A stretch of 64,000 nt of DNA from Zancudomyces culisetae (lineage: Eukaryota > Kickxellomycota > Harpellomycetes > Harpellales > Legeriomycetaceae): the NCBI GenBank assembly GCA_001969505.1, contig LSSK01000025.1, forward strand, positions 1 to 64,000, written 5' to 3'. Below are positions 9,844-23,198 of the stretch, piece by piece; within the stretch, counting starts at the first letter, position 1; every line of letters starts with the position of its first letter. Below the pieces are notes generated by a model. The model saw only the letters and a program-made list of their open reading frames with translations, had not been told where the DNA came from and did no database searches. A program made the position numbers and the translations under genes.

Positions 9844-11449
9844 TTAAAAGAACAGCCAACCTATGAAAAATGCAACAAAGGCAAGGAAAATGGCTGTCGG
9901 AAGAGAAATACCATCTACTTCTTTTGTATTTAGCAGACCAAGGTTGTTCAAAGGTGTTTTATCAGAAGAATCCAAATTTCCTCCTAGTAGCCCATTCTCA
10001 TTTAGTAATTTCGTGAGTTCGGCTATCTTTTGGTCCTTCTATTGACGTGTATTATTATATTAGGCCTTTTCAAATATGAATTGGTTGTAGTAATGTCACA
10101 AAAAATACAATAAAAGCATAAATTCAATCACAACGAAAACAAAGATCAATACAAATAAAAATACAAATACAAATACGGGGGTATTACCTCTTTGAGTTGA
10201 CCAGCCAAATCGAGTTTATTTTCCGCTTTTTTAGGCTGCTCCTGTGCAATCTGGTCCAAAATTTCGGATTTTTTTTCAATGTTGTTGCTTTCCTTTGCCT
10301 TTCATAAAAAGTAGTAAAAGTATTCGCTTGGTTAATAAGCTTCAAATGGGTTTGTTAAATGAATAACATATAAAAATAAAATAAAACCCCGAAAAAAAAA
10401 AAAAGAGTTACCTCTAGCGCAGACAATGGAACATCAGTAAGAGGTGTAGTTGGAGGTGGAGTTATCGGCTCTGATGGCTTAGATGGGGGAGTTGATTTTT
10501 CGGCTAGTACTGGCTGGGCTCTAGTAGTGTTAGCAGGCTCTGTAGTTTTTTTCAATGCTGATGTGGAAACAGATTCGTCATTTGCTGATTCGGGCTCGTA
10601 AGAAACCCGTAGTTTCTTCTCCTTGATTTGGTCTTTCTTTTCATGCTCGATAGATGTCCACTAATAATGAAGCACCGATAGGTAAGTGTAGTAGGAATTG
10701 TGCAAAATATCTAACTTCGATAAGCCGCATAGGCAAATGAATAATTCATGATATAAATGGGTGAATTTTGATTTAACTCTTATGGCAAGATGTATGCTCA
10801 AAGATACCCCCAATTTAAACTACATCTATAATAAAGGGCTTACCAATGCTGCTAAATCTGCAGTTGATTGATTCTCGTCGATCTGGAAACTCTGAATTAA
10901 AAATTTATCTTTACATTTGAAATCATCTTGGACGTCATTTCGTGGTTGTAGACCAACTAACAAGTAAATAATCGTGTAAATTCCATTAAATATTGAAAAC
11001 AAGCATTTTTATGCGCAATTTTCTTCATTCGCGTCCCTCTCTACTCATCATCTCCAGAAAAAAACTAAAAAACATATGTTTAAATAGAATATGTGAATGT
11101 TCATGAATGGAGAGACTTACCCAAAACCTCGACGGTACTTCCCGGCTTGATAACGCCAGAATTGGGCCTCACAAAGTATAATTTTGGAGCTGTGGTTTTT
11201 ATTTTATAGATTGTATCTCCTTCGTTTGGATTGGTTAAAGAGAGCCTGGCCTCTTTTACTTTGTCAAAGGGTCCTAAATTTATAAGAAGAATACCTTATT
11301 CCTGAATCGTTTTTTGTTGATTTTTTTTTTCTATGACTCTCCGAGTATTAGCAACAGAATCAATGTAACGTGGCAGTGTAGTAGTTGAAATTATCAATGT
11401 ACTTACTAGTGAACCTTATAAACTCCTCGGGCGCTATGTTCAATGCCAT
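9844..11449 (-). CDS. SCS2: VAP/Scs2-type ER membrane tether (MSP domain), 6 exons
   Basis: Exons (minus): 11407-11449, 11121-11273, 10844-10956, 10412-10660, 10188-10298, 9844-10038. Frames join exactly to give 287 residues. The N-terminal MSP domain contains the diagnostic KIKTTAPKLYFVRPNSG and VIKPGSTVEV stretches; KTTAPK lies in the surface that binds FFAT motifs in VAP proteins. A Pro/Thr-rich linker follows (exon 4), then charged helical, probably coiled-coil segments (exons 5-6), and a C-terminal membrane anchor (LPTAIFLAFVAFFIGWLF) ending in FF. This is the complete architecture of VAPA/VAPB and yeast Scs2. These are tail-anchored ER proteins that recruit FFAT proteins at ER contacts with plasma membrane, mitochondria and lipid-transfer proteins. 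All five introns are 113-183 bases with GT...AG ends. Confidence 0.95.
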
Positions 11450-13312
11450 TTTGAATTTAGCTTTATTTGAGTTTTACTTGCTATTTCTTTTGTCTGAGTT
11501 TTTTAATTTTAATTTTAATTTTCATAAAGCTATTATGAAATTTCACAAACCACATTGTTTTTCAACATTTGGAACTGAGAATCAAAATATGGAAGGAAGC
11601 TGACCATGAATTACAGAAATATTTTACATGTTTTTTCCTAATTTTCAATTGGCCGAGTGGCGGATTTTGCTATGATGTAGAAGCAAAATATGGGGTGAAA
11701 CTGCTATGTAAAAAAATTAGCGGAAAGTATTGGCAAAAAACAAAACAGCAATTTTACCAAACTAATATCTACTATTTCTATTTTAGCCTGAAACGGAATG
11801 GCATTGTTGAAATTGGAATTGGTGGAATCACTTGCTGAATTTCAAAAATGCATTACACTATTACACTGGCAAACCAACTTGATATTTGGTTACACATGCC
11901 ATTATGCTTGTTTTCAGAGCCATTTTGAAGATATTATGCAAAAAATGCAATAGTGAGAAAAGACAGGTATCAGAATAAATGTAACCCCCCTTGCTCTCCT
12001 TTTTTTTTTGGTGGGTACAACTCTTGCAGAAGAGCTCGTTGCACGTTTTACTGCACAGGTGCAAGCAGGTAAACACCAAATGCGCCAAAATGTAAGATGA
12101 TTACGCAAAGCTACATTTAAAGTGTCGCTTGCAACTCACTTGGGAATATAGCTTTTTTAATTTTAATGTGTCGCTAAGCTGCTGGATGTATTAATGTGTA
12201 TTGAATATTGGTGTTTTGGGGTGTTGAAATCTCTGGTGTTTCTCTTTTTCAACTCCTCCAAGTACAGGAAATGTTCATTTGATCTTAAAAATAGCTTTGT
12301 TCGGGATATTATAGACTGTTACATAATGGGCTGAATAAAGTTTCCAGATTCAAGAAACATTTTCAACCTAGATAGTGGATATTTGCATTAGACAATCATG
12401 CAACTGAATTGGTTTTATTTTTCTAGCCAAGAGGCTCATTATGTAAACTCCGATAAAATAGGTGCTAATGGTGAAAGCGTGTTTTTGTCAAACCATACCA
12501 AGCATACCACAACCACACATCTTTTCCTTCACAAAACTCAAAGTGGAGGAGGAGGGGCAAGAAAGGAGGGAAAGAGGAAGAGGAAGAGGAAGAGGAAGAG
12601 GAAGAGGAAGAGGAAAAAGCGTGATTCTATGGATGAGGTTATTTATTAAATTATACATATAGCAATGATGGTGGCATGAAACAAAAACACTGATATAACG
12701 GTTCTTAAGATAAAGCAAGTGTTTAGTGAAAAATAGCCACTTTCACTGGGTACGGAGTACACTTTCTACTAACACACTTCTCGTTTATCATTTTGAACTC
12801 CACTATGCTATCATTTTCACCTATGCCATTAATGCTCAGTAAGTGATACACTGCTGTTTTTAATATAAAAAAATAAGATCCAAGAGAGCAGGCATGGATA
12901 TTGTATTCATAACACCAGCTTATTCTTAGTGAACTCTAACATACACACCCTCTCTTCCTCTCCTCTCATCTGTTTTCATCTATATTTAAATTTTTTATTC
13001 AAAAACACCTAAAATATTAACGCTCAGTTACCAAAGATATAGCCAGATGTACAGTGCCTGACAGAAAACTGGTCAAAATAAAAAATAGAAACCGTTGTAC
13101 TAGTTAGACTCTTTTTTTTCTTATGAATAGTGCTATTAGAACTCTTTATATTTGGAAATGGCATTCATCAGAAATGAAAAATATGAAAAGATCGGGGAAT
13201 GCGGTAAAAAGTAAAGTAAAAAGTAGTGAAAAACAGTGGGATGAAGCGGGAAACTCAAAGGGGGAAAGAATAAGAAACTTAAATTAGGCTGAAAATAAAG
13301 AAATAGTAAAAG
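11450..13312. other. Intergenic region between VAP and Rho genes
   Basis: No supported gene. It contains the VAP promoter side (next to 11450) and the Rho 3' region. The short frames at 11385-11838 and 11861-12108 overlap each other on both strands and have no domain. A (ggaaga)n repeat at about 12573-12616 makes a spurious Arg/Lys-rich frame. A C/T-rich patch lies near 12948-12972. Confidence 0.4.
12573..12616. repeat. GGAAGA hexamer repeat
   Basis: About seven tandem ggaaga units in the intergenic region. It is polypurine on the plus strand and therefore able in principle to form unusual structures. No gene uses it. Confidence 0.85.
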
Positions 13313-14654
13313 CTACAAAATAGTACAGCAACCTGAGGACTTTTGAGAAGGTTTATCGACTTTGCTTAGACAAATCCTAGCAGTATGGTAGAATACCTCA
13401 GCAACACCTATCTTCTCCTTTGCCGAGCACTCGAGGTATAGACTCGCACCAATTCTTTTCGCCACTGCCTTCCCCTATGATTGTATCCAAAACAAAAAGG
13501 TAAAGTTAGAATCAAGTAAAGTTGCATGCGTAAAAGTTGAATAGGTATTTCTCCTTTTTGTCCCTGTCTCTCTCTTTCAAAAAAAAAAAAAAAAGCAAAA
13601 CAAGAAAGAAAAGGATCAAAAAAAAAAAATCAGAAAAATAATCCAAAACTTACCTCCTCAGTAGTAAGCGGTCGCTGATTATGTTGAGCCAACTCTGAAA
13701 TAGTAGACTCATCATTTCTCAAATCAGTCTTGAGAGCGACCAATACGATGGCTACGCCTGGGGCATAATGAATTACTTCGTTTATCCACTATGTTATCGT
13801 TAGGTTCAGCAGGTTTATTGTTGTTATTTATACCATTGAAATAGCGTCATTGAAATTTAGAATTCGAAATAGAGTGTTGATAATTTGAGAAATATACATG
13901 TTCGATATTTTTATTGACCCTGAGTTCAGGCCATAAGGTACCATATTTCAAGTATATTTCTAGTGTCGTTAAGAATAAATGTATCAAAATAAAAAAAGAC
14001 TAAACTTACTTTTTCTTCGACATTCTCTAAAGAGTCTGGAGAATCAACACTAAAGCAAATTAGGACAGCGTTGGACTCGGGGTATGATAAATATCTCAAT
14101 CGATCATAGTCTTCTTGTCCCGCAGTATCCCATAATTCAAGTTCTAGCGGTCTTCCGTCGACTTTCATATCGGCAACCCAATTTTCGAAAACCGTTGGTA
14201 CATATTTATATGCCTAATGGGTTAAAGAAGGTTATTCATTATTGTTTTTATGATCTATCGGAGCCAGGGACCAGGGACCAGGGACCAAGGGGAGGGTCAG
14301 GATCCGGTAAATGTAAATTTGGATGTTGGTGACAAGATATAATGAACACCAAGTATACAATTTGGAGGGTGCCAAACCCTCCAAAAATGAAATAAGGTAA
14401 TAACAACACAACAGCTAATAAGAAGTCAAAACAATTTTTGATTGCGCAGAAATTACCGGCTTTGACATGTAAATTAAGGAAAAAGTAGCAGACAAACAAA
14501 ATAGATAATTAGACAATGAGACAAAAGGGAACATTCTACTTACTATAGGAAATTCGCCTTCTCTAAAAACAAGAAGTAAGCATGTTTTTCCACAAGCACC
14601 ATCACCAACAATTACTACTTTTCTTCTAGTTATGGCAAGATTGTTGTCATTCAT
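13313..14654 (-). CDS. Rho-family small GTPase, 4 exons
   Basis: Exons (minus): 14544-14654, 14010-14213, 13654-13788, 13313-13474, giving 203 residues. All guanine-nucleotide boxes are present: GDGACGKT (P-loop), YVPTVFEN (switch I), [12 protein letters not shown] (switch II), ALKTDL (the NKxD-type box) and ECSAK. WINEV and the region that follows match the Rho insert area. The C-terminus is CCTIL, a CAAX box ending in Leu, predicting geranylgeranylation, with an adjacent Cys that could be palmitoylated. These are plasma-membrane switches for actin, cell wall and polarity. The LKTDLRND box is closer to fungal Rho4-type proteins than to Rho1. Oddity: at the exon 1/2 junction the protein has FPIAYKYVPT where Rho proteins usually have FPxxYVPT, two extra residues just before switch I. 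Intron 1 (329 bases) contains three tandem ccaggga units. Confidence 0.95.
14264..14284. repeat. Three tandem CCAGGGA heptamers in a Rho intron
   Basis: Three perfect ccaggga copies inside intron 1 of the Rho gene, in a locally GC-rich patch that is unusual for this AT-rich window. Confidence 0.85.
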
Positions 14655-17218
14655 CCTACGGAATATATATATTGTTTTTTTCTTTCGGGATTGATTGTTT
14701 TTCACTAATTGAACTGATTTGACGTGCCGATACTAACCAGAACAAAATTGGTGTATTGGATTTGTACTTTACTCAAGTAGTTATTCCAATTCTAATCGGT
14801 TTTCCTGTATAATGTTCACTATGCAAGCTAAAGTTAAAGTCAGTTTTGTTATTCAAGGTATTTATGAAAAAATCAATATTACTATTATAGCAAATTGGCA
14901 AAATAAAAAAGGAAAATAATATGAATTAATAAACAATCAAGGTAATTCAGTGTTCAAAAAAAAATCCTGAACTTTTGAAATAATAAAAGCAGAGCGAGGT
15001 TGATGAACATAGGAAAATGAGATGGAAAGGACAAGGTTTTTTGTGACTTTAAAATTTTTTGAATGCAAGCGGGAGCGTGTTGTCTATGTGGTAAAACCCG
15101 CATAAAAACGGGAAACACAAAAAAATTATGGCGGATGAATAAAATCAAACTTTTTAAAATCAAGTATAAATGCAGGTGATAATATAAAATTTAAACAATA
15201 ACACAAAAAAATAATTATGGCAATAATATAAAAAATTAGTGCAAAAAAATACTAACAAAAAAAAAACACAAAATTGAAATGGAAATGGAAATATGGTGAA
15301 ACGACCGTCAAAAAAAAAAATCAGCGAAGGCCAAAGTCTAAAACACCAAAATAACTGGCTGATGGCCAATATAAAGATGGTCAAATGCCAAATTTTACTA
15401 ATGGAGAGGATTTTACCAAAAACACACTACCTATTGATATCACTTGATACATTAAAGGTTTCTTTGATACGAGCTCGTCGGATTTTTGTTTACAATCGAT
15501 GTTTGCATTTTTTCTTATCTTCTCCCTTCCCTTTCCTCTAGCGCCATTTTTTCTCACCCATCACCTCGCCCCTAGTTTGATTTATTTAGTTTTTGTTTTA
15601 GTTTTTTCGTTTTATGCCTTGCTAGGCTAATTTACCAAACCCCATTTTGTTTGAGGTACTCGTGTAGATTTTGATTTTTTATCTTGGCTATAGTTCTTGC
15701 TGTTATGTAAAATTTCAATAAATCTCGTTAAATATACTAAAAGAGGTGCTGGTTTATTAAACGAAATAGCAAATAACATCAAAATGCAAGTTTGTTGGGG
15801 GGGAAAAAGTATGGTGAGTTTTTTTTTATTATACATTCTCCCATATTTTGAGTACTGAAATTGGTTTGATATCTTGATTTATAGTCAACTTTCTATAGTT
15901 GTGTATACATATTCATTTTTTTATTTGGAAAATAACGTTGAAAACCAATCAATTGTTACTAAAGCTTAAATTGTAAGGGGAAAAGCAAAGTTTCGAATAC
16001 CCAACAAATACAAGATGATTATATAAAATCGCTGACATTTATAGAATGATGGTATATTAAAATATTCACAATACAATAAAGACAAGTACAAAGCATGCCA
16101 CCTTATATAAACCAAGTTCACATGTATAACATAAAAGTACACCTAGTTTGGTAAAAGCCAATAAATCAGATGAGCTAGTGTAATGTTCGACAATTTTTGG
16201 TGGAATATTGTTATTTTATTATACAATATATTGGTAGTGGAAGGTTCGAAAACCAAGAGCAAAAATACCGATAATATTCATAATTAGCAATTCAATCTGT
16301 AAACCACAAACTGCGAAATAATTTACGGGTATATACCCAAATGCCATATATCTTCTTAACGTTGGGTATCATAAGCAAATCTTTAATCTAGAAAATTCAA
16401 TAAAATGAAATCGCCTTTTTAACAAACAAAAATGCTCTTAATCATGTCAAACCAAATATATCTATCGAGACAACGGCTTTTATTTATAACTCTCCCTGTG
16501 TGTATTGCGGGATGTATTGAAAAAAAAAAGTCCAATCCTATTGAAGTTCTGGCTAGTTTCCAACTCAACAAAAAGTTGGGAAACCTAATTAAAAAAAAAA
16601 CTTGCGAAAATACTGTCTTTAAATGGCGTTTATTTGCGAGAACATTTTTGAAATTTGGCTTTTAAGCCTGCTCAACATAATTGCCATGAGTTAGTCATTA
16701 TAGCCTTAACTAATAACCCAGCCATTAATGCAATATCAACATTATATCTGAGAGAATTTGCCACACATTTACCACACATTAAGATTCTGTTTTACATTAT
16801 CAAATACATTTTGTCCGCAATATGCATAAGCTGATAAAACGTTATTAAATAAGAATTTTAAAACTGAAAGCATTTGCAAGTTTAACTTGATAAATGGTAC
16901 AATATTGAGGATAAATGGATTTAATATTACTGAGTGTTCGTATCAGCTGTTATTGGATTGCAGTGGTAGTAAAGTGCGAGGTAAATGAATGAGCAAAGTG
17001 CAGAGGAGAGGAGAGGAGAGGACAGGTGTAAACAAGATATAAATTATTCGATCAATATGATATGTATATATACATACTTTGAGAGTTTTAGGACACCATT
17101 TACACACTGTTTGGGCATTGAGATCAAATTAAACAATTACCAAATGTAGAACAAATTAAAGTACACAAAATTACAAATAAAGTACAAGGAATAAAACCTA
17201 AAAAGATAATAAAAAAAA
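14655..17218. other. 2.6-kb intergenic region between Rho and MYST genes
   Basis: No supported gene. It includes the Rho promoter (next to 14654) and the MYST 3' region. Short frames at 14954-15836 and 16432-16665 come from A/T tracts and lack domains. A gaggagaggagag purine patch lies near 17003-17021. Confidence 0.4.
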
Positions 17219-19294
<2,076 letters not shown>

Positions 19295-19583
19295 TTCGAG
19301 CTCGTTTCTTTTATTATTGTGTATGTTTTGTGTATGATTTAATTTAGCGATTGAATTTAAATATTTATTAATAATAAAACTATAAAAACAAAATTTTGTT
19401 TACTGTTGTAAAAGAGTAGGAAAATAAAAATGGAGTAAAGAGAATTGCGGGAGGTGAGATGGGCAAGAACTGAAAAAAAGGACAAAAAGAAACAAATAAA
19501 CTGAAATTTAGAAATTGGAAAAAGAAAAAAAAAGAAAAAAATACATGTAAAAATCGAACCAATGGGTGCTAGTTAATTGTTGC

Positions 19584-22500
19584 CTATGCTTCTCGCTTTC
19601 TGTTTTTCAGCTTTTCTCGCTGCAACTGTCTAAACTCGACAATTCTACGTTTGAGATCAGGGATTTCAACAACATCGCAATAGTCCAAGGGCATTCTATT
19701 AAATGGATCACGTGGATCGTTGAGCAAATATGCCTTGATAGTCTTACGGTCCACCACCATATTGCTTGTAGGCAACATGACGGGGTCGGTCATTAGAGTG
19801 TACATGAGAGGATCAAGAAACTCTTCGGGAACATCAGTATCTTGACCATTACCATCGGCGCCACTAGTAAGTTCATCCAAATCTGTGAATTGTAAGACCA
19901 AGTCGTTTACAGTGGTTCCAATCCTGGCGAGTTGTTGGAGCGAAGAGTAAGGTTTTAGAGAGTACTTAGAACAGAGGTCAATGGCTTTGTAGAAAATAGA
20001 TGACGACCAACTACGAGAGTCCTGAGCAAGAGCAGACAAAAACAAGTATGGCGGAGAGGATTCAAGAGATTCAAGATTTTCGTGGTTGATTTGAGGAAAG
20101 GGAGTGGACAGAGAAGTGTAGACAGACAACAGCTCAGAGAGCAATAGTCTTGGGTTGAAACGGAAACGGTCATACATGTTTTTAACCTTGAGATCATTAC
20201 ATTTGGGACCAGCCAAGACATCAAGGTTGTAATTGAGCATGGCTGCAAGCCGCAAAACAAGTTCTTCAGCGCGGAAGGGATCTGGAACCTTGCAGGCCAG
20301 AAAAGCAAGAATGTGGACAGTTTCGTGGGCCAGAGTAATGTAAATACTGGCTTGGCGTTCAGCACTGAGCAGTTGGCTTGTAGTATCGCTGGCATTGTTA
20401 TCATTAGTGTTGTCGTTGTTGTCGTTGTCATTGTTGTTGTTATTTTGATTGATGTAATTGGGATCCTGTTCAATTGATTTAATGGTTGATAGCTTGGACA
20501 ACGATTCATCAAGTAGATATGTAGTATCGCTGGTCAGCCTGCTAACAAATCTTTCAACTACAAGAATAGAGGCATGACTATTTTTAGAAGGATTCAGTGT
20601 AAAAAACTCAATTGTCTCATCAAGGTAATGGGATTGTGGCTGTTTCCACAGGCTGCGAAGAATTCGGGCAATGTTATAACGCGTATTGAATTTGTCGTAA
20701 AACGATGAAGTCGATTCAGTATGTTCAACATCAACATACAACCGCAGCAGTGCGCCAACTAGCTGCTTGGCACGACGCGCCGACATCAACGACATCATAA
20801 ACTGCCCAACCACTGGGTGTACCATAAACCGTGGCTGCAGCTTGGCAATGTTTGTATCAACATAATCCGTGTCGTCTTCAGGATCACAATATGTCAGGGC
20901 ATGTACTACGTCAACCAGCTTGGACTTGAGATGAGGATTTCGAATCGACTCAGGGTTGTTCAGTCCCAAACTCACTAGATCAATGTACAAGTCTCCTAGA
21001 AGACTGGGTGCTGGTGCTGGTGGCATCAACTCTGGAGATAACAACACGTCTGGTGCATATCGCGCGGCAAACAAAATCAACGAGGATGGATCCTCCACCA
21101 GAAACTCAGGCAGAAATCTAAACCTCCCCTCCTGATCTTGGTCCTGACCCTGACCTTGATTTTTACTTTCTACACTTGCCGAAAAGACCTGTAACACTGC
21201 TTTTAGTTGGAATCGCATAAATGCAAGTGCCATACTAAGCTTGTTCCGGTCGCACAGCTGTGTTTCCATGCCTACTCGGTTCCCACAAAGGTATTTGTAA
21301 TGCATTTTCAGCCGTTGCACGCCAAACTGTTGCATATTCATCGGCTGTTGCTGTTCTTGCTGTTGTTGTTGTTCTAGCCGTTCGATCTCTTCCTTGACTT
21401 CTCTAACGTTTCGATTCACCATTTCGTACCGTGACATTGTGGCTAATGGTCCAATATGTAATGCCAAACTTGCTATATAAAAACTATCTGCAATAAACCC
21501 AATTTCCTGGTTTGCACACTGCCGTTCAAACCGATCTGTCTGTTCAGAGTCTGCTCGAATCCGCGTCAGCTCCCGAAACTTCTGTTTAGTTTCTTCACAA
21601 ATCTCCTGCCACATTCCTACGCGCACAGCTATCCACTCGTCCAATACTGCCTTGTCTACTTTTCTTAGCATCACATCCGATGTAAATGGCTCGCTTAACT
21701 TCATAAACACAACCGCCAGATTATCCGCAAACCCATCCCCTGCAACCTCTCGCTTATCTACACGCATTCCAGACCGTTTAACGTTACCTCCAACCGCCTC
21801 TATAGCCCATCTAACCACTCGATCTCGCGCAGTTTTGCCTGCTCGTACCATCATATTCACAATACGATACTGTGCCTCTTGTACCAACATCACTCTGTTT
21901 CGAATGTTTGTCATCGAACTTATCAAGTCCTCTTTACCTTGATTCTCCATTCCAAAATAATATTCTTTCACTTCGGTTCCCTCCTCGAAATACCCACTAA
22001 TCGAAAATAATGGTCCCAACAATGTTGTTTCTTCCACCTCCTTTCCTATATTTCCTCGCCCTTGCCACTTATCCTGTTTCATTACAAACCAATCCACCTG
22101 GGTAATTGCCGTTGCTATTGCTTTATTGCTAACCAACCTCTCCATCACCTTGACTTGTGTCCAGAACTTGCCCTCGATTATCTCTTTATTGCGCATCACC
22201 CGTTTATTAAGCTCTTCCATAACCTTATCCATAAACTCAACCAATTCTTCACCCTCAAACCTCCTACCTACCTCTTCCATATACCTATTCATCAAATCTT
22301 CCTGATCTTCCCTCTCCAGTTCATTGACAAGTACTTCCTGTGCTTTATATTCGCCTCCACTTCCACTCGGATCCTCAAACATTTGACCATACATTATTTC
22401 CATCCCACTATACGATATCAACAACTCCTTCAGTGCATCCAAGCTTGAGAGCCGCTGAGCCCGCAATTCTACTGCTAGATTGCGACCTCTACTCCCATTT

Positions 22501-22930
22501 AAATTGTTGTATATTTCAACTGCTCTTTTCCAACTATCTAAAAGGTATTTGAAGGACCCGCTCCCAAAGCCACCGGCTTCTAACCGTTCTACTATTACTT
22601 GCTCTAGCCGATCTTTGGTTATATACAACTCGCCGATTTCTCCACCGTCTATCAGCTCTTGTCGTGTAGATTTCAATTCAAAGATACTTTGTCCCTGCCC
22701 TTGCCCTTGCCCTTGCCCTTCCTATTTATTTATTTTTTCAGATTTACCATTTTTGCTTATCTTTGTTATTATTTTTACTTTGTTGTTCCTATCCCCCAAC
22801 TTGTAACTATATTATATATAGAAAGAAAGAATCGATTGATAAAATCTTTAGAGAATCCTACCTTTAATGTCACCAAAAGGATTCTCGAGAATGCTCCATC
22901 CTCCCACTTTTCTATTCCCTTTTCACTCAT
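19584..22930 (-). CDS. UFD2: Ubiquitin chain elongation factor E4 (U-box), 2 exons
   Basis: Exons (minus): 22862-22930 and 19584-22721, giving 1068 residues. The long frame alone begins with TTG. A short upstream exon (ATG at 22930, MSEKGIEKWEDGAFSRIL...) joined through a 140-base intron restores the conserved N-terminal WE...ILxVTL segment. The body is the helical Ufd2 core and the C-terminus (about 985-1055) is a U-box: EEFLDPLMYTLMTDPVMLPT, then DPFNRMPL. Ufd2 works with the Cdc48/p97 ATPase to extend short ubiquitin chains on substrates for proteasomal degradation. A (Gln-Gly) tract encoded by (ggGCAA)n starts exactly at the 3' splice site. Poly-Gln and Asn/Asp tracts interrupt the core. 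The stop lies 289 bases upstream of the MYST start, and 268 bases separate its ATG from the QNS1 stop. Confidence 0.95.
22695..22720. repeat. GCCCTT hexamer repeat at the UFD2 exon 2 boundary
   Basis: Four to five gcccttg-type units directly inside the 3' splice junction of UFD2. In sense they read GGGCAA and encode a Gly-Gln repeat near the N-terminus. Confidence 0.8.
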
Positions 22931-23198
22931 TTCTGTAATTATTTTGTTTTTGTATCACTCTTATTTTATATATTTAAATTTCCCGTTTTCAAGCAAAACA
23001 AAACAATAATAATTCAATGCAAAATTAATTAGTTAGCTTTAATATGCAAATATAAACATGTTTAGGTAATATTTTATAGCAAATTTCACTGAAACTTTAA
23101 ATATCTCGTTTATTGTTTTTATTTAGCTTTATAATTACTATGGGAAATGTTTGTGCTACTTATAGTTAACCCTAAAGCTAAATAAAATAACCATAGTA

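Noticed and set aside
12398-12718. Arg/Lys- or Leu/Pro-rich frames on both strands
   Set aside because: Produced by the GGAAGA repeat.
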